Of a DNA stretch of 58,299 nucleotides, positions 25,107 to 33,548 are shown piece after piece (position 1 is the stretch's first letter; each line of letters starts with the position of its first letter). Source of the DNA: an uncultured Eubacteriales bacterium. Its GTDB lineage: Bacteria > Bacillota > Clostridia > Christensenellales > Aristaeellaceae. Location: NCBI GenBank assembly GCA_900315675.1, contig OMZY01000015.1, positions 1 to 58,299 of the forward strand. The letters are read 5' to 3'. The notes beneath the pieces were generated by a model. The model was given only the letters and a program-made list of their open reading frames with translations. It did not search any database and was not told the DNA's origin. The position numbers and the translations under genes were made by a program.

Positions 25107-25636
25107 ACCTTCCTAATAAACTGAGCGTCGCCCGGGTCCTGTGTATTCCGGCCGTTGTGACGCTGCTCCATTTTCAGTCTGACACCTGCCGGATCATTGC
25201 CGCCGTGCTGTTTATCCTCGGCTGCATCACAGACTTCCTGGACGGACGCATTGCCCGGAAACGGAACCTGGTAACGGATTTCGGCAAATTCATTGATCCC
25301 GTGGCTGACAAGCTGCTGGTGCTGACTACGCTGATTATGCTGGTTTACCTGAAAATGATGCCCGCCTGGATCGTCATTGTGATCCTCTGCCGGGAACTGG
25401 CGGTAGACGGACTGCGGATGGTTGCAGTCACCAAAGGCAACGTGATTGCCGCCGGACCGCTCGGAAAATGGAAAACCGCCTGCCAGATGGTTCTGATCAG
25501 CGCGATGCTGATCCTGAATCTTTCTGTTTATGAGTGCTGGCCGCTGGCTGTTCTTGCCGGCATCGTTGTGCTGCTGACCCTGGGTTCCGCTGTGGATTAT
25601 TTTGTGCGGAATTCTTCTGTGCTGTCCGAAAAATAA
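25103..25636 (+). CDS. pgsA: CDP-diacylglycerol--glycerol-3-phosphate 3-phosphatidyltransferase
   Basis: A 177-aa membrane enzyme that makes phosphatidylglycerol phosphate from CDP-diacylglycerol and glycerol 3-phosphate. The CDP-alcohol phosphotransferase motif is complete: DGRIARKRNLVTDFGKFIDPVADK, which matches DGxxARx8GxxxDxxxD. About four to five membrane segments are visible. It starts MNLPNKLSVARV with a TTG whose last two bases overlap the rimO stop. Length is typical. The 361 bp after it contain DnaA-box-like sites and no gene. Confidence 0.95.
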   Translation: MNLPNKLSVARVLCIPAVVTLLHFQSDTCRIIAAVLFILGCITDFLDGRIARKRNLVTDFGKFIDPVADKLLVLTTLIMLVYLKMMPAWIVIVILCRELAVDGLRMVAVTKGNVIAAGPLGKWKTACQMVLISAMLILNLSVYECWPLAVLAGIVVLLTLGSAVDYFVRNSSVLSEK

Positions 25637-25997
25637 GGGCATACAGGTTTCAACATCCACTTATCCCCAGCCCGGTGAATTCACTGAAAACTGTGGATTA
25701 CCGCTCCGGTTTCACACAGTTCTGATCCGCCGGACCCGGCAGCGAACCCGGTAATCCCTGATCTGTCTTTCCTGATCCTTCCCAAAAAGAAGGATTTGAC
25801 AGAGCAGGTATGGAATAATAACAGGAATACTGTTGATAACCGGCGAGTATATTCAAATTTTTTCCACCGCAGTAAATGAATGATTTCATTCCTTTACCGC
25901 GTTCTCCACAGTTTCCACATGTTCTATTACTACAACGACTTGTTCTTATATATCATAAGAGCATTCTGCGTTCTCAAACGAAAGAGGTTGAACCGAA
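25637..25997. other. Origin-like spacer upstream of dnaN with DnaA-box-like sites
   Basis: No gene is present in these 361 bp. DnaA-box-like sequences (consensus TTATCCACA) occur at 25661 (TTATCCCCA), 25692 (reverse, TAATCCACA), 25831 (reverse, TTATCAACA) and 25902 (TTCTCCACA), each with one mismatch, and at 25911 (GTTTCCACA) with two. An AT-rich block follows at 25921-25965 (TTCTTATATATCATAAGAG). In many bacteria dnaA lies immediately before dnaN; here it is absent and this spacer takes its place. This is a candidate origin, or the autoregulatory region of dnaN. Inference from motif matching. Confidence 0.5.
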
Positions 25998-27113
25998 ATG
26001 ATCCTATCCATGAATTCACAGGACCTGCTTGAAGGACTGAACATTGTCACCAGAGCGCTTTCTCCCCGTCCGGCAAAACAAATCCTGGAAGGTGTGCTGA
26101 TTTCCGCTGAAGAGAATCGGGTAATGATGACCTGTTCCGACGGATCGCTGACCATCGAGTATACCAATGCCGCTTCCGTGCAGGAAGAAGGCCAGACGGT
26201 GCTGCCCGGACGTATTTTTGCGGAGATGATCCGTAAAATGCCTTCCGGTACCGTGACCATTACGGAGCAGGATCATCGTTCAGCCACAATCCGCTGTATG
26301 AAGAACCGCAGTTCACTGGCGGTCATGAATCCGGCAGAATATCCTGAAATCAATCCGATGAAAACAGGTTCTGCGGTGAAAATCCAGCAGAACAAGTGTA
26401 AGGATATGATTTCCCATGTGGTTTTTGCCATCGCTACCGATGAAAGCCGCCAGATCCTGACAGGCAGCCTTCTGGAAGTGAACCGCAGTGAAGCGCGGTT
26501 GGTTGCGCTGGACGGATTCCGCCTGGCTATGTATAAACTCTTCCAGCCCTTTGAACTTCCGGCAGGCGTTGAGGTTGTCAGCGCCGTGATTCCCGGTAAA
26601 GTGCTGAATGAACTGACCAAGATCCTTCCTGATGACGATGCTTTCTGCACGCTGCTGATTGATAAGGGAAGAATGCAGTGCACATTCGGCAATATCCGTC
26701 TTTCCAGCGTCCTGCTGGCAGGTGAATATATCGATTACCGCCGGATTCTTCCCTCTGATTTCAAAACGGAAGCGCTGGCCAACAAGAGCAATGTGCAGGA
26801 CGCGATTGAGCGCGCCAGCCTGATGGCCCGTGAAGGCAAGAACAACCTGATCAAGATGAGTTTCCGGGATGACGTCCTGAAAATTTCCTCCAATGCCGAG
26901 CTGGGCGATGTGGAAGAAGAAATGGAAGCTTCCCTGAACGGCGAACCGATTGATATCGCCTTCAATGCGAGATACATCACGGATGTGATCCGGAATGTTC
27001 CGGATGAGGAGCTGTGCATGAAGTTCAATTCCAGCGTCAGCCCCTGTGTGGTGGTTCCTCAGAAAGGCAACGATTACCTCTACCTGATTCTGCCGGTGCG
27101 TGTTTTCCAGTAA
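25998..27113 (+). CDS. dnaN: DNA polymerase III beta sliding clamp
   Basis: A 371-aa ring-forming clamp that tethers Pol III to DNA. Three clamp folds are recognisable: the start MILSMNSQDLLEGLNIVTRALS, the middle LEVNRSEARLVALDGFRLAM with the family's ALDGxRLA signature, and the C-terminus NDYLYLILPVRV, which ends in the usual hydrophobic peptide-binding strand. A GAGG ribosome site precedes it. recF follows 67 bp downstream behind a terminator-like hairpin. The dnaN-recF order is the conserved origin-proximal arrangement, but dnaA is not upstream in this window. Confidence 0.96.
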   Translation: MILSMNSQDLLEGLNIVTRALSPRPAKQILEGVLISAEENRVMMTCSDGSLTIEYTNAASVQEEGQTVLPGRIFAEMIRKMPSGTVTITEQDHRSATIRCMKNRSSLAVMNPAEYPEINPMKTGSAVKIQQNKCKDMISHVVFAIATDESRQILTGSLLEVNRSEARLVALDGFRLAMYKLFQPFELPAGVEVVSAVIPGKVLNELTKILPDDDAFCTLLIDKGRMQCTFGNIRLSSVLLAGEYIDYRRILPSDFKTEALANKSNVQDAIERASLMAREGKNNLIKMSFRDDVLKISSNAELGDVEEEMEASLNGEPIDIAFNARYITDVIRNVPDEELCMKFNSSVSPCVVVPQKGNDYLYLILPVRVFQ

Positions 27114-27131
27114 GATAAAGGATATTATCTG

Positions 27132-27172
27132 AAAACGGCTGTCCGGATTCCGGATCATGCCGTTTTCTGTTT
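27132..27172 (+). terminator. Terminator-like hairpin between dnaN and recF
   Basis: AAAACGGC (27132-27139) / GCCGTTTT (27159-27166) with an inner CCGG/CCGG pair, then CTGTTTT. The ATG at 27157 lies in this stem, which argues for the later recF start at 27181. It may give partial termination. Confidence 0.72.
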
Positions 27173-27180
27173 TAAAGAAG

Positions 27181-28302
27181 ATGCTGATTGAAGAACTGAA
27201 ACTGAAAAACTTCAGAAATTACAGTGAGCTGACGCTTCATCCCCATCCCGGCGTCAATCTGTTTTTCGGAAGGAACGGATCAGGCAAAACGAATCTGCTC
27301 GAAGCGATTCATTACTGTTCCCTCGGCCGTTCCCACAGAATTACAAATGACGCCAACGCGGTTAAAAACGGGGAAACGTTTGCTCTTTCTTCTGTCACCA
27401 TTCAGAATACCCTCGGAAAGCGGGAGATTGCCGTCCGCTTTCATCCTGATGAAGCGCAGAAAAAATTCATCCTGATGGATGGCAAAAAGATTGCCAAGTT
27501 TTCCGATATGATGGGCTGCCTGCGCTGCGTTATTTTTTCTCCTGAAGATCTTGGACTGATCAAGGAAGGTCCGTCTGTCCGCAGGCGGTACCTGGATATG
27601 ATGATCAGCCAGATCAACAGGGGATATTTTATCGCGCTTCAGCAATACAGGGCCTGCATGGATCAGCGGAATGCCCTGATCCGGAACCTGAAGGCCAATC
27701 CCTATTCAGATACTTCCATGCTGACCGCTTTTGAAGAAACAATGGCGGCACCCGCGGCCGTAATCATCCGCGAAAGAAGAAGAATTGTTTCACTGCTTTC
27801 CGATATTGCAACACAAACCTATCAGAGGGTATCCGATACCGATGAACAGTTCCGCCTCTCCTACCATTCTTCTGTGAAGGAAGATGATAAGATCGAGGAT
27901 GTTCTCTGCAGGCTGTTCCGGGAAAACCGGGAAGATGATATCCGGATGGGTTTCACTTCCGTAGGTCCGCACAGGGACGATCTTGGACTGACGCTGAACA
28001 AAAACCAGATGAAACAGTTCGCAAGCCAGGGACAGATCCGGACAGCCGCGCTGAGCATGAAACTTTCCCAAATGAAGATCCTGCGGGATCTGAGCGGTGA
28101 TGAACCCATCCTGCTGCTGGATGACGTAATGAGTGAACTGGACCGGAAACGCCGGGCCCGCCTGATCGGTGAAATCAGCAACTTCCAGACTTTTATCACC
28201 TGTGCGGACCGGAATGATGTGGACGATGAAAAAGTTGACAGGATCTGGAACGTATCCGCGGAAAACGGAGAAGCGAGCGTGAATGAAATTCACAATTCAT
28301 AA
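27181..28302 (+). CDS. recF: DNA replication/repair protein RecF
   Basis: A 373-aa SMC-like ATPase that loads RecA at single-strand gaps. It begins MLIEELKLKNFRNYSELTL. Walker A is FGRNGSGKTNLLEAI, the signature region is FASQGQIRTAALSMKLSQM, and Walker B is ILLLDDVMSELD. I chose ATG 27181 because the earlier ATG 27157 sits inside a terminator stem and family members start at this LxLxNFRNY block. The last residues (EIHNS) and the stop codon are encoded inside an AATTC-type repeat array, so the C-terminus may have been reshaped by the repeat. Confidence 0.93.
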   Translation: MLIEELKLKNFRNYSELTLHPHPGVNLFFGRNGSGKTNLLEAIHYCSLGRSHRITNDANAVKNGETFALSSVTIQNTLGKREIAVRFHPDEAQKKFILMDGKKIAKFSDMMGCLRCVIFSPEDLGLIKEGPSVRRRYLDMMISQINRGYFIALQQYRACMDQRNALIRNLKANPYSDTSMLTAFEETMAAPAAVIIRERRRIVSLLSDIATQTYQRVSDTDEQFRLSYHSSVKEDDKIEDVLCRLFRENREDDIRMGFTSVGPHRDDLGLTLNKNQMKQFASQGQIRTAALSMKLSQMKILRDLSGDEPILLLDDVMSELDRKRRARLIGEISNFQTFITCADRNDVDDEKVDRIWNVSAENGEASVNEIHNS

Positions 28303-28327
28303 TTCACAATTCATAATTCATAATTAT
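28287..28327. repeat. Dispersed AATTC-type repeat array
   Basis: Five to six tandem units of ACAATTC/ATAATTC starting inside the recF 3' end and running into the spacer. Same unit family as the arrays at 14866, 20691, 41524, 46228, 54869 and 57607. Confidence 0.85.
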
Positions 28328-28346
28328 GTTTTGTGTACCAGTTAAA

Positions 28347-28362
28347 TGTTTCACGTGAAACA
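28347..28362. promoter_or_regulatory. parS chromosome-partition site 1
   Basis: The 16-bp perfect palindrome TGTTTCACGTGAAACA is the known ParB/Spo0J-binding site of Bacillota. Such sites cluster near oriC and nucleate ParB and condensin loading. The palindrome and the next 14 bp (AATAyTyTGAAACC) are repeated 120 bp downstream. Confidence 0.93.
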
Positions 28363-28466
28363 ATATTCTGAAACCATTGAAAAATATAGATTATCAACAG
28401 AATCCGTGAGATTGAAACATCTGGGTGATAGTATATATAATATGAATAAACATCGTCAGATGACAT

Positions 28467-28482
28467 TGTTTCACGTGAAACA
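28467..28482. promoter_or_regulatory. parS chromosome-partition site 2
   Basis: Second perfect TGTTTCACGTGAAACA, exactly 120 bp from the first. About 30 bp around it are shared, with two substitutions, which suggests a local duplication of the site. Confidence 0.93.
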
Positions 28483-28591
28483 ATACTTTGAAACCTTTAA
28501 ATTATAACGATAATTGAGTAATACAGATTCACAGTTTAATGGATAAAGTTTGTGAATTATAAATTATAAAAAACGCCGGAGGTTTTTCACC

Positions 28592-31500
28592 GTGCCGCAA
28601 TGGACTGAAGATCAGAAACGAGTCATTGATTCCTCTGCTCAGAGGCTGCTCTGTTCTGCTGCCGCCGGCAGCGGAAAGACGGCTGTCATGATCGAAAGAA
28701 TCGTACGGCTGATTCGGGAGGGAGCCGATCCCTTTTCTTTTCTGGTGATCACGTTCACCAATGCGGCAGCGGCGGAGATGAAGGAAAAAATCCGAAAAAG
28801 ATTGCTGACGGAAAGAAAAGATCCGATTATCGCTTCCGCGGCGGAAAAAGCGTCCGCCATGGAAATCTGCACTATTCATGCTTTCTGCCAGCATCTGATC
28901 CGTCAGGAATTCCAGATTGTCGGAGTGGATCCTTTTTTTCAGATCTGCACCGGCGCACAGCGGGAACAGCTGTTTGCCGACGCTTTCCGGCAAGCCTGCA
29001 ACAAACTGCGGGATGAGAAGGATGAACAATATCTGTCCTTTATCCGACAGTATGAGCCGGGAGAGGCACAGAAAATCGTAACGACTGTCTGGAATTTCAT
29101 CATGAGCCTTCCGGATCCTTTCGGCTGGCTGAAGGAAAAGACGGAAGACGTGCCCCTGTTTGTGGACCGGAATCATCCCTGGTTCAGGACCGTTTCCCGA
29201 ATGGTCAATGAAAAGATTCTGAGACTCCGGATCATTCTGCGCCAGCAGGCGGACATGTTTGAGGAATATGAAAAACAGGAGGCATACCGTCCTGTTTTTA
29301 TTGACGATCAGAAACGGGTGGACCTGATCTGCCGGTGGAAGAACGGCGAGGATGTCAGTCAGGAGGAACTGAAGAAGGATTTCTGCCGGATTCCGTCTCT
29401 GAAAAACCTGAATGACCGGGAAATTGACTGGAAAGACCGGTATCAGGAGTACAGGAAGCAGCTGAAAGACATCTGTTCCGGGTTATCCGGCTGGATGATG
29501 CTGGATGAAAGGAAAATCACCAGGGAGTTCACGGAAATCCGAAATTCCCTGCGCGGGCTGGCCAGAATTACGGAAGAGACTCACCTGGCCTATGAAAAAA
29601 ACAAAGCCCGGGCCTGCGTGCTGGATTTTTCCGATCTGGAACATAAAGCCCTGGCCATCCTGCAGGACGAGGCTGTAAGGGAATCCGTCAGGAATCGCTA
29701 TCTGCGGATTTTTGTGGATGAATGCCAGGATGTTTCCTCCGTGCAGGATGCCCTGATTCAGGCCCTGGCCGGGGAAAACAACACCCTGTTTATGGTCGGC
29801 GACGTGAAGCAGAGCATTTACCGCTTCCGCCAGGCTAATCCGAAGCTGTTCCTGTCCCGGATCACAGACCGGGGAGCGGATGCCGGCGAATGTATTTTCC
29901 TGCAGGAAAATTTCCGCTCTCGTCCGGAAGTGCTGGAAACGGCCAATACGATTTTCCGGGATGTGATGCGGAAGGAAGCCGCGGATCTGGAATACGCTCC
30001 GTCGGACGAACTGAAGGCAGGCCGGACGGATTGTGAAGGGTATGAGCCGGTAACCGTGGATCTGCTGGAGATCGGTGAAGACCAGACCCGCCTGGAAACC
30101 ATTGCGAATCATACCGCAAGCCAGATCCGGGAACTGATTGAAGGAAAAAAATATCAGTATAAAGATATGATGATCCTGATGCCGGAAGTCAGCGCGGACG
30201 GACAGAAGCTGGCGGACCTGCTGAAGGAACGGGGGATCCCTGTCTTCTTTGACGGCAAAGGCGGGTTTTTTGAACAGCAGGAAGTGATTGTATTCCGGAA
30301 CCTGCTGATGCTGGTGGATAATCCTCACCTGGATCTTCCCCTGCTGACCGCTTTGCTGAATCCTCCCTTTGATTTCCGGGAAGAGGAACTGAGCCATATC
30401 CGCCTGAAGTACACCGGAAAGGGAAAACCGTTCTGGCAGGCGTTTGAAATGACGGCTGAGGAAGATTCAGAGCTGGGAAACAAATGCCGCAGGGTGAAAG
30501 AGCGGCTGGAGGGCTGGAGGTTCCTGGCGCCCCGGATCCAGCTGTCGGACTTCCTCTGGTATCTGCTGGAGGATACGCTGCTGTGCGCTGTTTACGGAGC
30601 AACGGATTACGGAAATGCCGCCCGGAAAAACCTGAGGAGTCTGTGCCTTCAGGCGGAACAGGCTGCAGACCGGGGAATCTACAGCCTGCGGGATTTCCTG
30701 AATTTCCTGTCGGAACAGGCTTCCGGCGGGGAAATGCAGGCAGCGTCCGCCCTGGGGGATGAGGATGACCTGGTCCGGATCATGACGATGCACAAGTCCA
30801 AGGGCCTCCAGTTCCCGGTTGTGTTCTGCCTCGGGCTGGATAAGGGACTGAAGGGAAAACCCGGGGACAAGGTTCAGCTGGATGAGGAACTGGGCCTGTG
30901 CCTGCGCTATAAGGTTCCCGAATGGCGGCTTTCCCGGAAAACAGCGGCGGATGAGATCTTTTCATGGAAAAAAGACCATGATGTGAAGGCGGAAAGAATC
31001 TGTCTGCTTTATGTGGCCATTACCCGGGCGCAGGAAAAATTATTCCTGATCGGAACGGGAAAAGAACGGCCGATCTGGTACATGCCTCCCGGGGACCACA
31101 GAACCCTGGCTGCCTCAGATTATCTGGATCTGATTTTGCCTGCACTGCTGGATGAAGAAAAGAAATCCACAAGCAATACACAGGCTTCAAAGCCTTGGAA
31201 AATAAGGATTCTTGACAGTATTCAACAGAAAACTGTGGAAACCCCGCGAGTTATCCACAGCCTGAAATCATGGGTTGAATCCTTGCTTTCTGCACAGCCT
31301 GTAGATGAACTGTGGAAGAATGATTCTGAAGAAACCGTGCTGCCGGAGGACGAAAACCGGCTGAAAAAATACTCCGTTACGACATTGCTCCGGAATGCGC
31401 GTAACCGAATCTTCCTGGAGAACGAGGAACAGACGCCGGAAGAGAAGCGTACGCCGGATTATGTGGAACGGATGCTCAGAAAGTATGAAAAAGGAAACCG

Positions 31501-32020
31501 GCCGTCCTTTACGGGTTCTGTCCGGGAGGCGGGAGGTGCAGCCCGCGGTACGGTTATTCACAGGTTCCTGTCCCTTGTGGATCTGGACGCTGTGCGGCAG
31601 GACGGCGGAAAGGATCTGGATCAGCTGATAGCCATCCGGGACGGACTGGTCGGGGAACAGGTGTTCACACCGGAAGAGGCGGCCTGGATCCGGCCGGAAA
31701 TCATCAGCCGGTTCTTTGTTTCGGAGATCGGCCGGCGGATGCTCGCCAGTCCGGAGGTTCACCGGGAATGGGATTTCAACCTGTATGTGGCGGAACGCGG
31801 CATGATTGTGCAGGGTATGATCGACTGTGCTTTCCGGGAAGAGGACGGCTGGATTCTGCTGGATTACAAAACCGATCATATAGAGGATGAAACGACCTTT
31901 GTAGAGGAGTACCGTCCCCAGCTGGAATGGTATGCTGTCGCACTGCGGGAACTGACCGGCAAACCGGTGAAGGAGAGCTGGCTTTATGCACTGTCTGTGG
32001 ATAAAGCCTACAAGCTTTAA
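28592..32020 (+). CDS. addA: ATP-dependent helicase/nuclease subunit AddA
   Basis: A 1142-aa UvrD/RecB-type helicase-nuclease that processes double-strand breaks with AddB. Helicase motifs: Walker A CSAAAGSGKTAVMIERI near residue 23, motif II FVDECQDVSSVQ, motif III VGDVKQSIYRFRQA, and motif VI LYVAITRAQEKLFLIGTG. The C-terminal PD-(D/E)xK nuclease has GWILLDYKTDHIE near residue 1089 and QLEWYAVALRELTG. Start GTG 28592 with GGAGG upstream. Odd: addB, normally directly upstream, is absent. A perfect DnaA box (31251-31259) lies inside its coding sequence. Confidence 0.94.
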   Translation: MPQWTEDQKRVIDSSAQRLLCSAAAGSGKTAVMIERIVRLIREGADPFSFLVITFTNAAAAEMKEKIRKRLLTERKDPIIASAAEKASAMEICTIHAFCQHLIRQEFQIVGVDPFFQICTGAQREQLFADAFRQACNKLRDEKDEQYLSFIRQYEPGEAQKIVTTVWNFIMSLPDPFGWLKEKTEDVPLFVDRNHPWFRTVSRMVNEKILRLRIILRQQADMFEEYEKQEAYRPVFIDDQKRVDLICRWKNGEDVSQEELKKDFCRIPSLKNLNDREIDWKDRYQEYRKQLKDICSGLSGWMMLDERKITREFTEIRNSLRGLARITEETHLAYEKNKARACVLDFSDLEHKALAILQDEAVRESVRNRYLRIFVDECQDVSSVQDALIQALAGENNTLFMVGDVKQSIYRFRQANPKLFLSRITDRGADAGECIFLQENFRSRPEVLETANTIFRDVMRKEAADLEYAPSDELKAGRTDCEGYEPVTVDLLEIGEDQTRLETIANHTASQIRELIEGKKYQYKDMMILMPEVSADGQKLADLLKERGIPVFFDGKGGFFEQQEVIVFRNLLMLVDNPHLDLPLLTALLNPPFDFREEELSHIRLKYTGKGKPFWQAFEMTAEEDSELGNKCRRVKERLEGWRFLAPRIQLSDFLWYLLEDTLLCAVYGATDYGNAARKNLRSLCLQAEQAADRGIYSLRDFLNFLSEQASGGEMQAASALGDEDDLVRIMTMHKSKGLQFPVVFCLGLDKGLKGKPGDKVQLDEELGLCLRYKVPEWRLSRKTAADEIFSWKKDHDVKAERICLLYVAITRAQEKLFLIGTGKERPIWYMPPGDHRTLAASDYLDLILPALLDEEKKSTSNTQASKPWKIRILDSIQQKTVETPRVIHSLKSWVESLLSAQPVDELWKNDSEETVLPEDENRLKKYSVTTLLRNARNRIFLENEEQTPEEKRTPDYVERMLRKYEKGNRPSFTGSVREAGGAARGTVIHRFLSLVDLDAVRQDGGKDLDQLIAIRDGLVGEQVFTPEEAAWIRPEIISRFFVSEIGRRMLASPEVHREWDFNLYVAERGMIVQGMIDCAFREEDGWILLDYKTDHIEDETTFVEEYRPQLEWYAVALRELTGKPVKESWLYALSVDKAYKL
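31251..31259 (+). promoter_or_regulatory. DnaA box (perfect)
   Basis: TTATCCACA inside the addA coding sequence. TGTGGAAAC nearby at 31234-31242 is a two-mismatch reverse box. It may be chance in coding DNA, but it adds to the cluster just downstream. Confidence 0.5.
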
Positions 32021-32050
32021 AAGCCAAAGAGCGGAGACAGAAAAGCCCGG

Positions 32051-32202
32051 AATATATACACAGGTTATCCACAACCTGTAAACCCTTATATTCACGTACA
32101 CAGAGAAAAGCCGATCCACGAAAGTGAGTAAAATCAACGCTTCCGTGGATCGGCTTTTGAAATATACAAGCTTGGAAAAACTGTGGATAACTTGTGGAAA
32201 AC
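32051..32202. promoter_or_regulatory. DnaA-box cluster between addA and the MBL gene
   Basis: Perfect TTATCCACA at 32065-32073 (+) and 32182-32190 (-), plus the one-mismatch TTTTCCACA at 32194-32202 (-). The boxes flank the bidirectional terminator at 32106-32158 and face each other. Together with dnaN-recF and parS this is good evidence for origin proximity. Whether it is the unwinding origin or a DnaA-titrating site is open. Confidence 0.6.
32106..32158. terminator. Bidirectional terminator
   Basis: 15-bp perfect inverted repeat AAAAGCCGATCCACG / CGTGGATCGGCTTTT with a 23-nt loop, between convergent addA and the metallo-beta-lactamase-fold gene. Confidence 0.9.
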
Positions 32203-32220
32203 TGGCCTGAAGCTATGAGA

Positions 32221-33144
32221 TCATTCAGCTCCGGGGTCCAGGTCATCCTCCTCCGCAAGGGAGGCAAGGGGCAGATCGCTTTCCAGGAAAGGATCGTCTT
32301 CAGACAGCATGGTTTCCCCTTCGTCGAGAGGAAGCCCGGAACCGTCATCGCCGGTGCCTTCCTCGGCGTTTTCGGTACGGTTTTCATCCTGCGGGAAGGA
32401 AACGTTCAGGTAATGGTCTTCATCGGCCTGGATGCGAAGCCTGTCTCCGTAGCCGGGCAGGGCGATGACCTCCGTCGTCCGGCAGCTGGCCGTACGGGCA
32501 TAGTCCAGCGCGGTATCCGCCCGGCGGAAGTAATGCATCGGAATCAGGATCCGGGGTTTGACGCTGAGAATAAAAAAGTTCGCGCCGGCGTCAAACATGG
32601 CGCCCTGCCGGGGATCCACCGGGAAGAAGGCCACGTCGATCTTTTCCTTTTCAAGCGGTTTGACCGCCTTCCGGAATTCAGCGTCCGCCTCTTCAATTTC
32701 CTGCATGGTGGATTCATCCCGCCAGTGCCAGAAGTTCAGGTCTCCCGCGTGGAAAAACCGGATGCCGCAGAAATCGGCCAGGAAACTGACGCCGAGATCG
32801 GTGGAATCAAACGCGGTGACAGAAAGCTCATCAGACAGCTTCAGCGTATCGCCGGGGGCCATTCTTTTGCCCCGGGTTCCCACCGGCATGTCTGAGGAGA
32901 CAATATAGGAGACGTTTCCGGTTTCACTCCAGGTGAAAACAATCGGGTCCAGATGGTCAATGTGTTCATGGCTGATGAACACAAACACGTTTTCAAACTG
33001 CTTCAGCAGTTCAGTGGTGATCTGCTTTTCCGGTTTCAGTTCACCGTTTTCCCCGCGCCAATAGTCAAAAACCACAAGCGTCCGTTCGCTCGCGACGGAA
33101 AAACCGCTGTGGTAATAATGGGTGATCAACAGATTTTGCTCCAC
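32221..33144 (-). CDS. Metallo-beta-lactamase-fold hydrolase (UlaG-like)
   Basis: A 307-aa cytosolic protein with the MBL fold: early THYYHSGFSV, the metal motif SHEHIDHLD, a later GIRFFHAGDLNFWHW with conserved His and Asp, and LIPMHYF as the last metal His. The core resembles UlaG/RomA-like MBL hydrolases of unknown substrate. The final ~55 residues are a very acidic, Glu/Asp-rich low-complexity tail. Start: GTG 33144 with GGAGGTG nine bases upstream; the frame is open to an ATG at 33219, but that start has no ribosome site. Confidence 0.82.
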   Translation of the reverse strand: MEQNLLITHYYHSGFSVASERTLVVFDYWRGENGELKPEKQITTELLKQFENVFVFISHEHIDHLDPIVFTWSETGNVSYIVSSDMPVGTRGKRMAPGDTLKLSDELSVTAFDSTDLGVSFLADFCGIRFFHAGDLNFWHWRDESTMQEIEEADAEFRKAVKPLEKEKIDVAFFPVDPRQGAMFDAGANFFILSVKPRILIPMHYFRRADTALDYARTASCRTTEVIALPGYGDRLRIQADEDHYLNVSFPQDENRTENAEEGTGDDGSGLPLDEGETMLSEDDPFLESDLPLASLAEEDDLDPGAE

Positions 33145-33500
33145 GCAGACGCGCACCTCCACGGCATTGCAAATAGCATCCTTCGTCTTTCCGGCTAAAG
33201 GGTGTGTAAGACAAAACATCTATCTAAAAGCCGCCTGAGGACAAGAGGCAGCGAATCTAACTGAGGAAAAGTTTAACACTGTTTCCCACTGTTGTCAAAT
33301 TATGGCGGTTGTATCTCCACATCACAACCTCATTTATGCGATAATTGATCATTATTTGACACAAAATCCCCACTGAAAAAGAAATTTCCAAACATAAATC
33401 CCACTGAAGAATGTATACACAGAGAATGGCCAGGACTGTGAGATGTCTGTCCGGAAGAAAGTATATATCATTGTTCATTATTCATTTTTAATGGTTCATT
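33145..33500. other. AT-rich non-coding spacer
   Basis: About 350 bp between the MBL gene and the terminator of the next leftward gene. It holds the MBL promoter (33270-33298) and otherwise no gene I can support. TATTCATTTTTAATGGTTCATT at 33480-33500 resembles the dispersed short repeats. Confidence 0.55.
33270..33298 (-). promoter_or_regulatory. Promoter of the MBL gene
   Basis: On the minus strand TTGACA (33293-33298) and TAAACT (33270-33275) with 17-bp spacing. Confidence 0.65.
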
Positions 33501-33548
33501 GCCAAAAACAGAAAAAGACCGCCGAAGCGGTCTTTTTCTGTTTTTGGC
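33501..33548 (-). terminator. Very long terminator stem after the isomerase gene
   Basis: A perfect 22-bp inverted repeat with a 4-nt loop (33501-33522 / 33527-33548), beginning directly at the stop codon of the upstream gene. It includes AAAAAGACCGC / GCGGTCTTTTT, so it can end transcription on both strands. Confidence 0.92.

Larger units (their letters stand above)
28303..28591. other. AT-rich spacer with two parS sites before addA
   Basis: A 289-bp gene-free, strongly AT-rich region. It holds two perfect parS palindromes (28347 and 28467) and a DnaA-box-like TTATCAACA at 28391. TATATAATATG near 28432-28442 could serve as a promoter -10 for addA. A ribosome site GGAGG lies just before addA. 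Confidence 0.7.

Noticed and set aside
28592-32020. Perfect DnaA box in addA as proof of the origin
   Set aside because: A single 9-mer inside coding DNA can be chance; it counts only with the cluster downstream.
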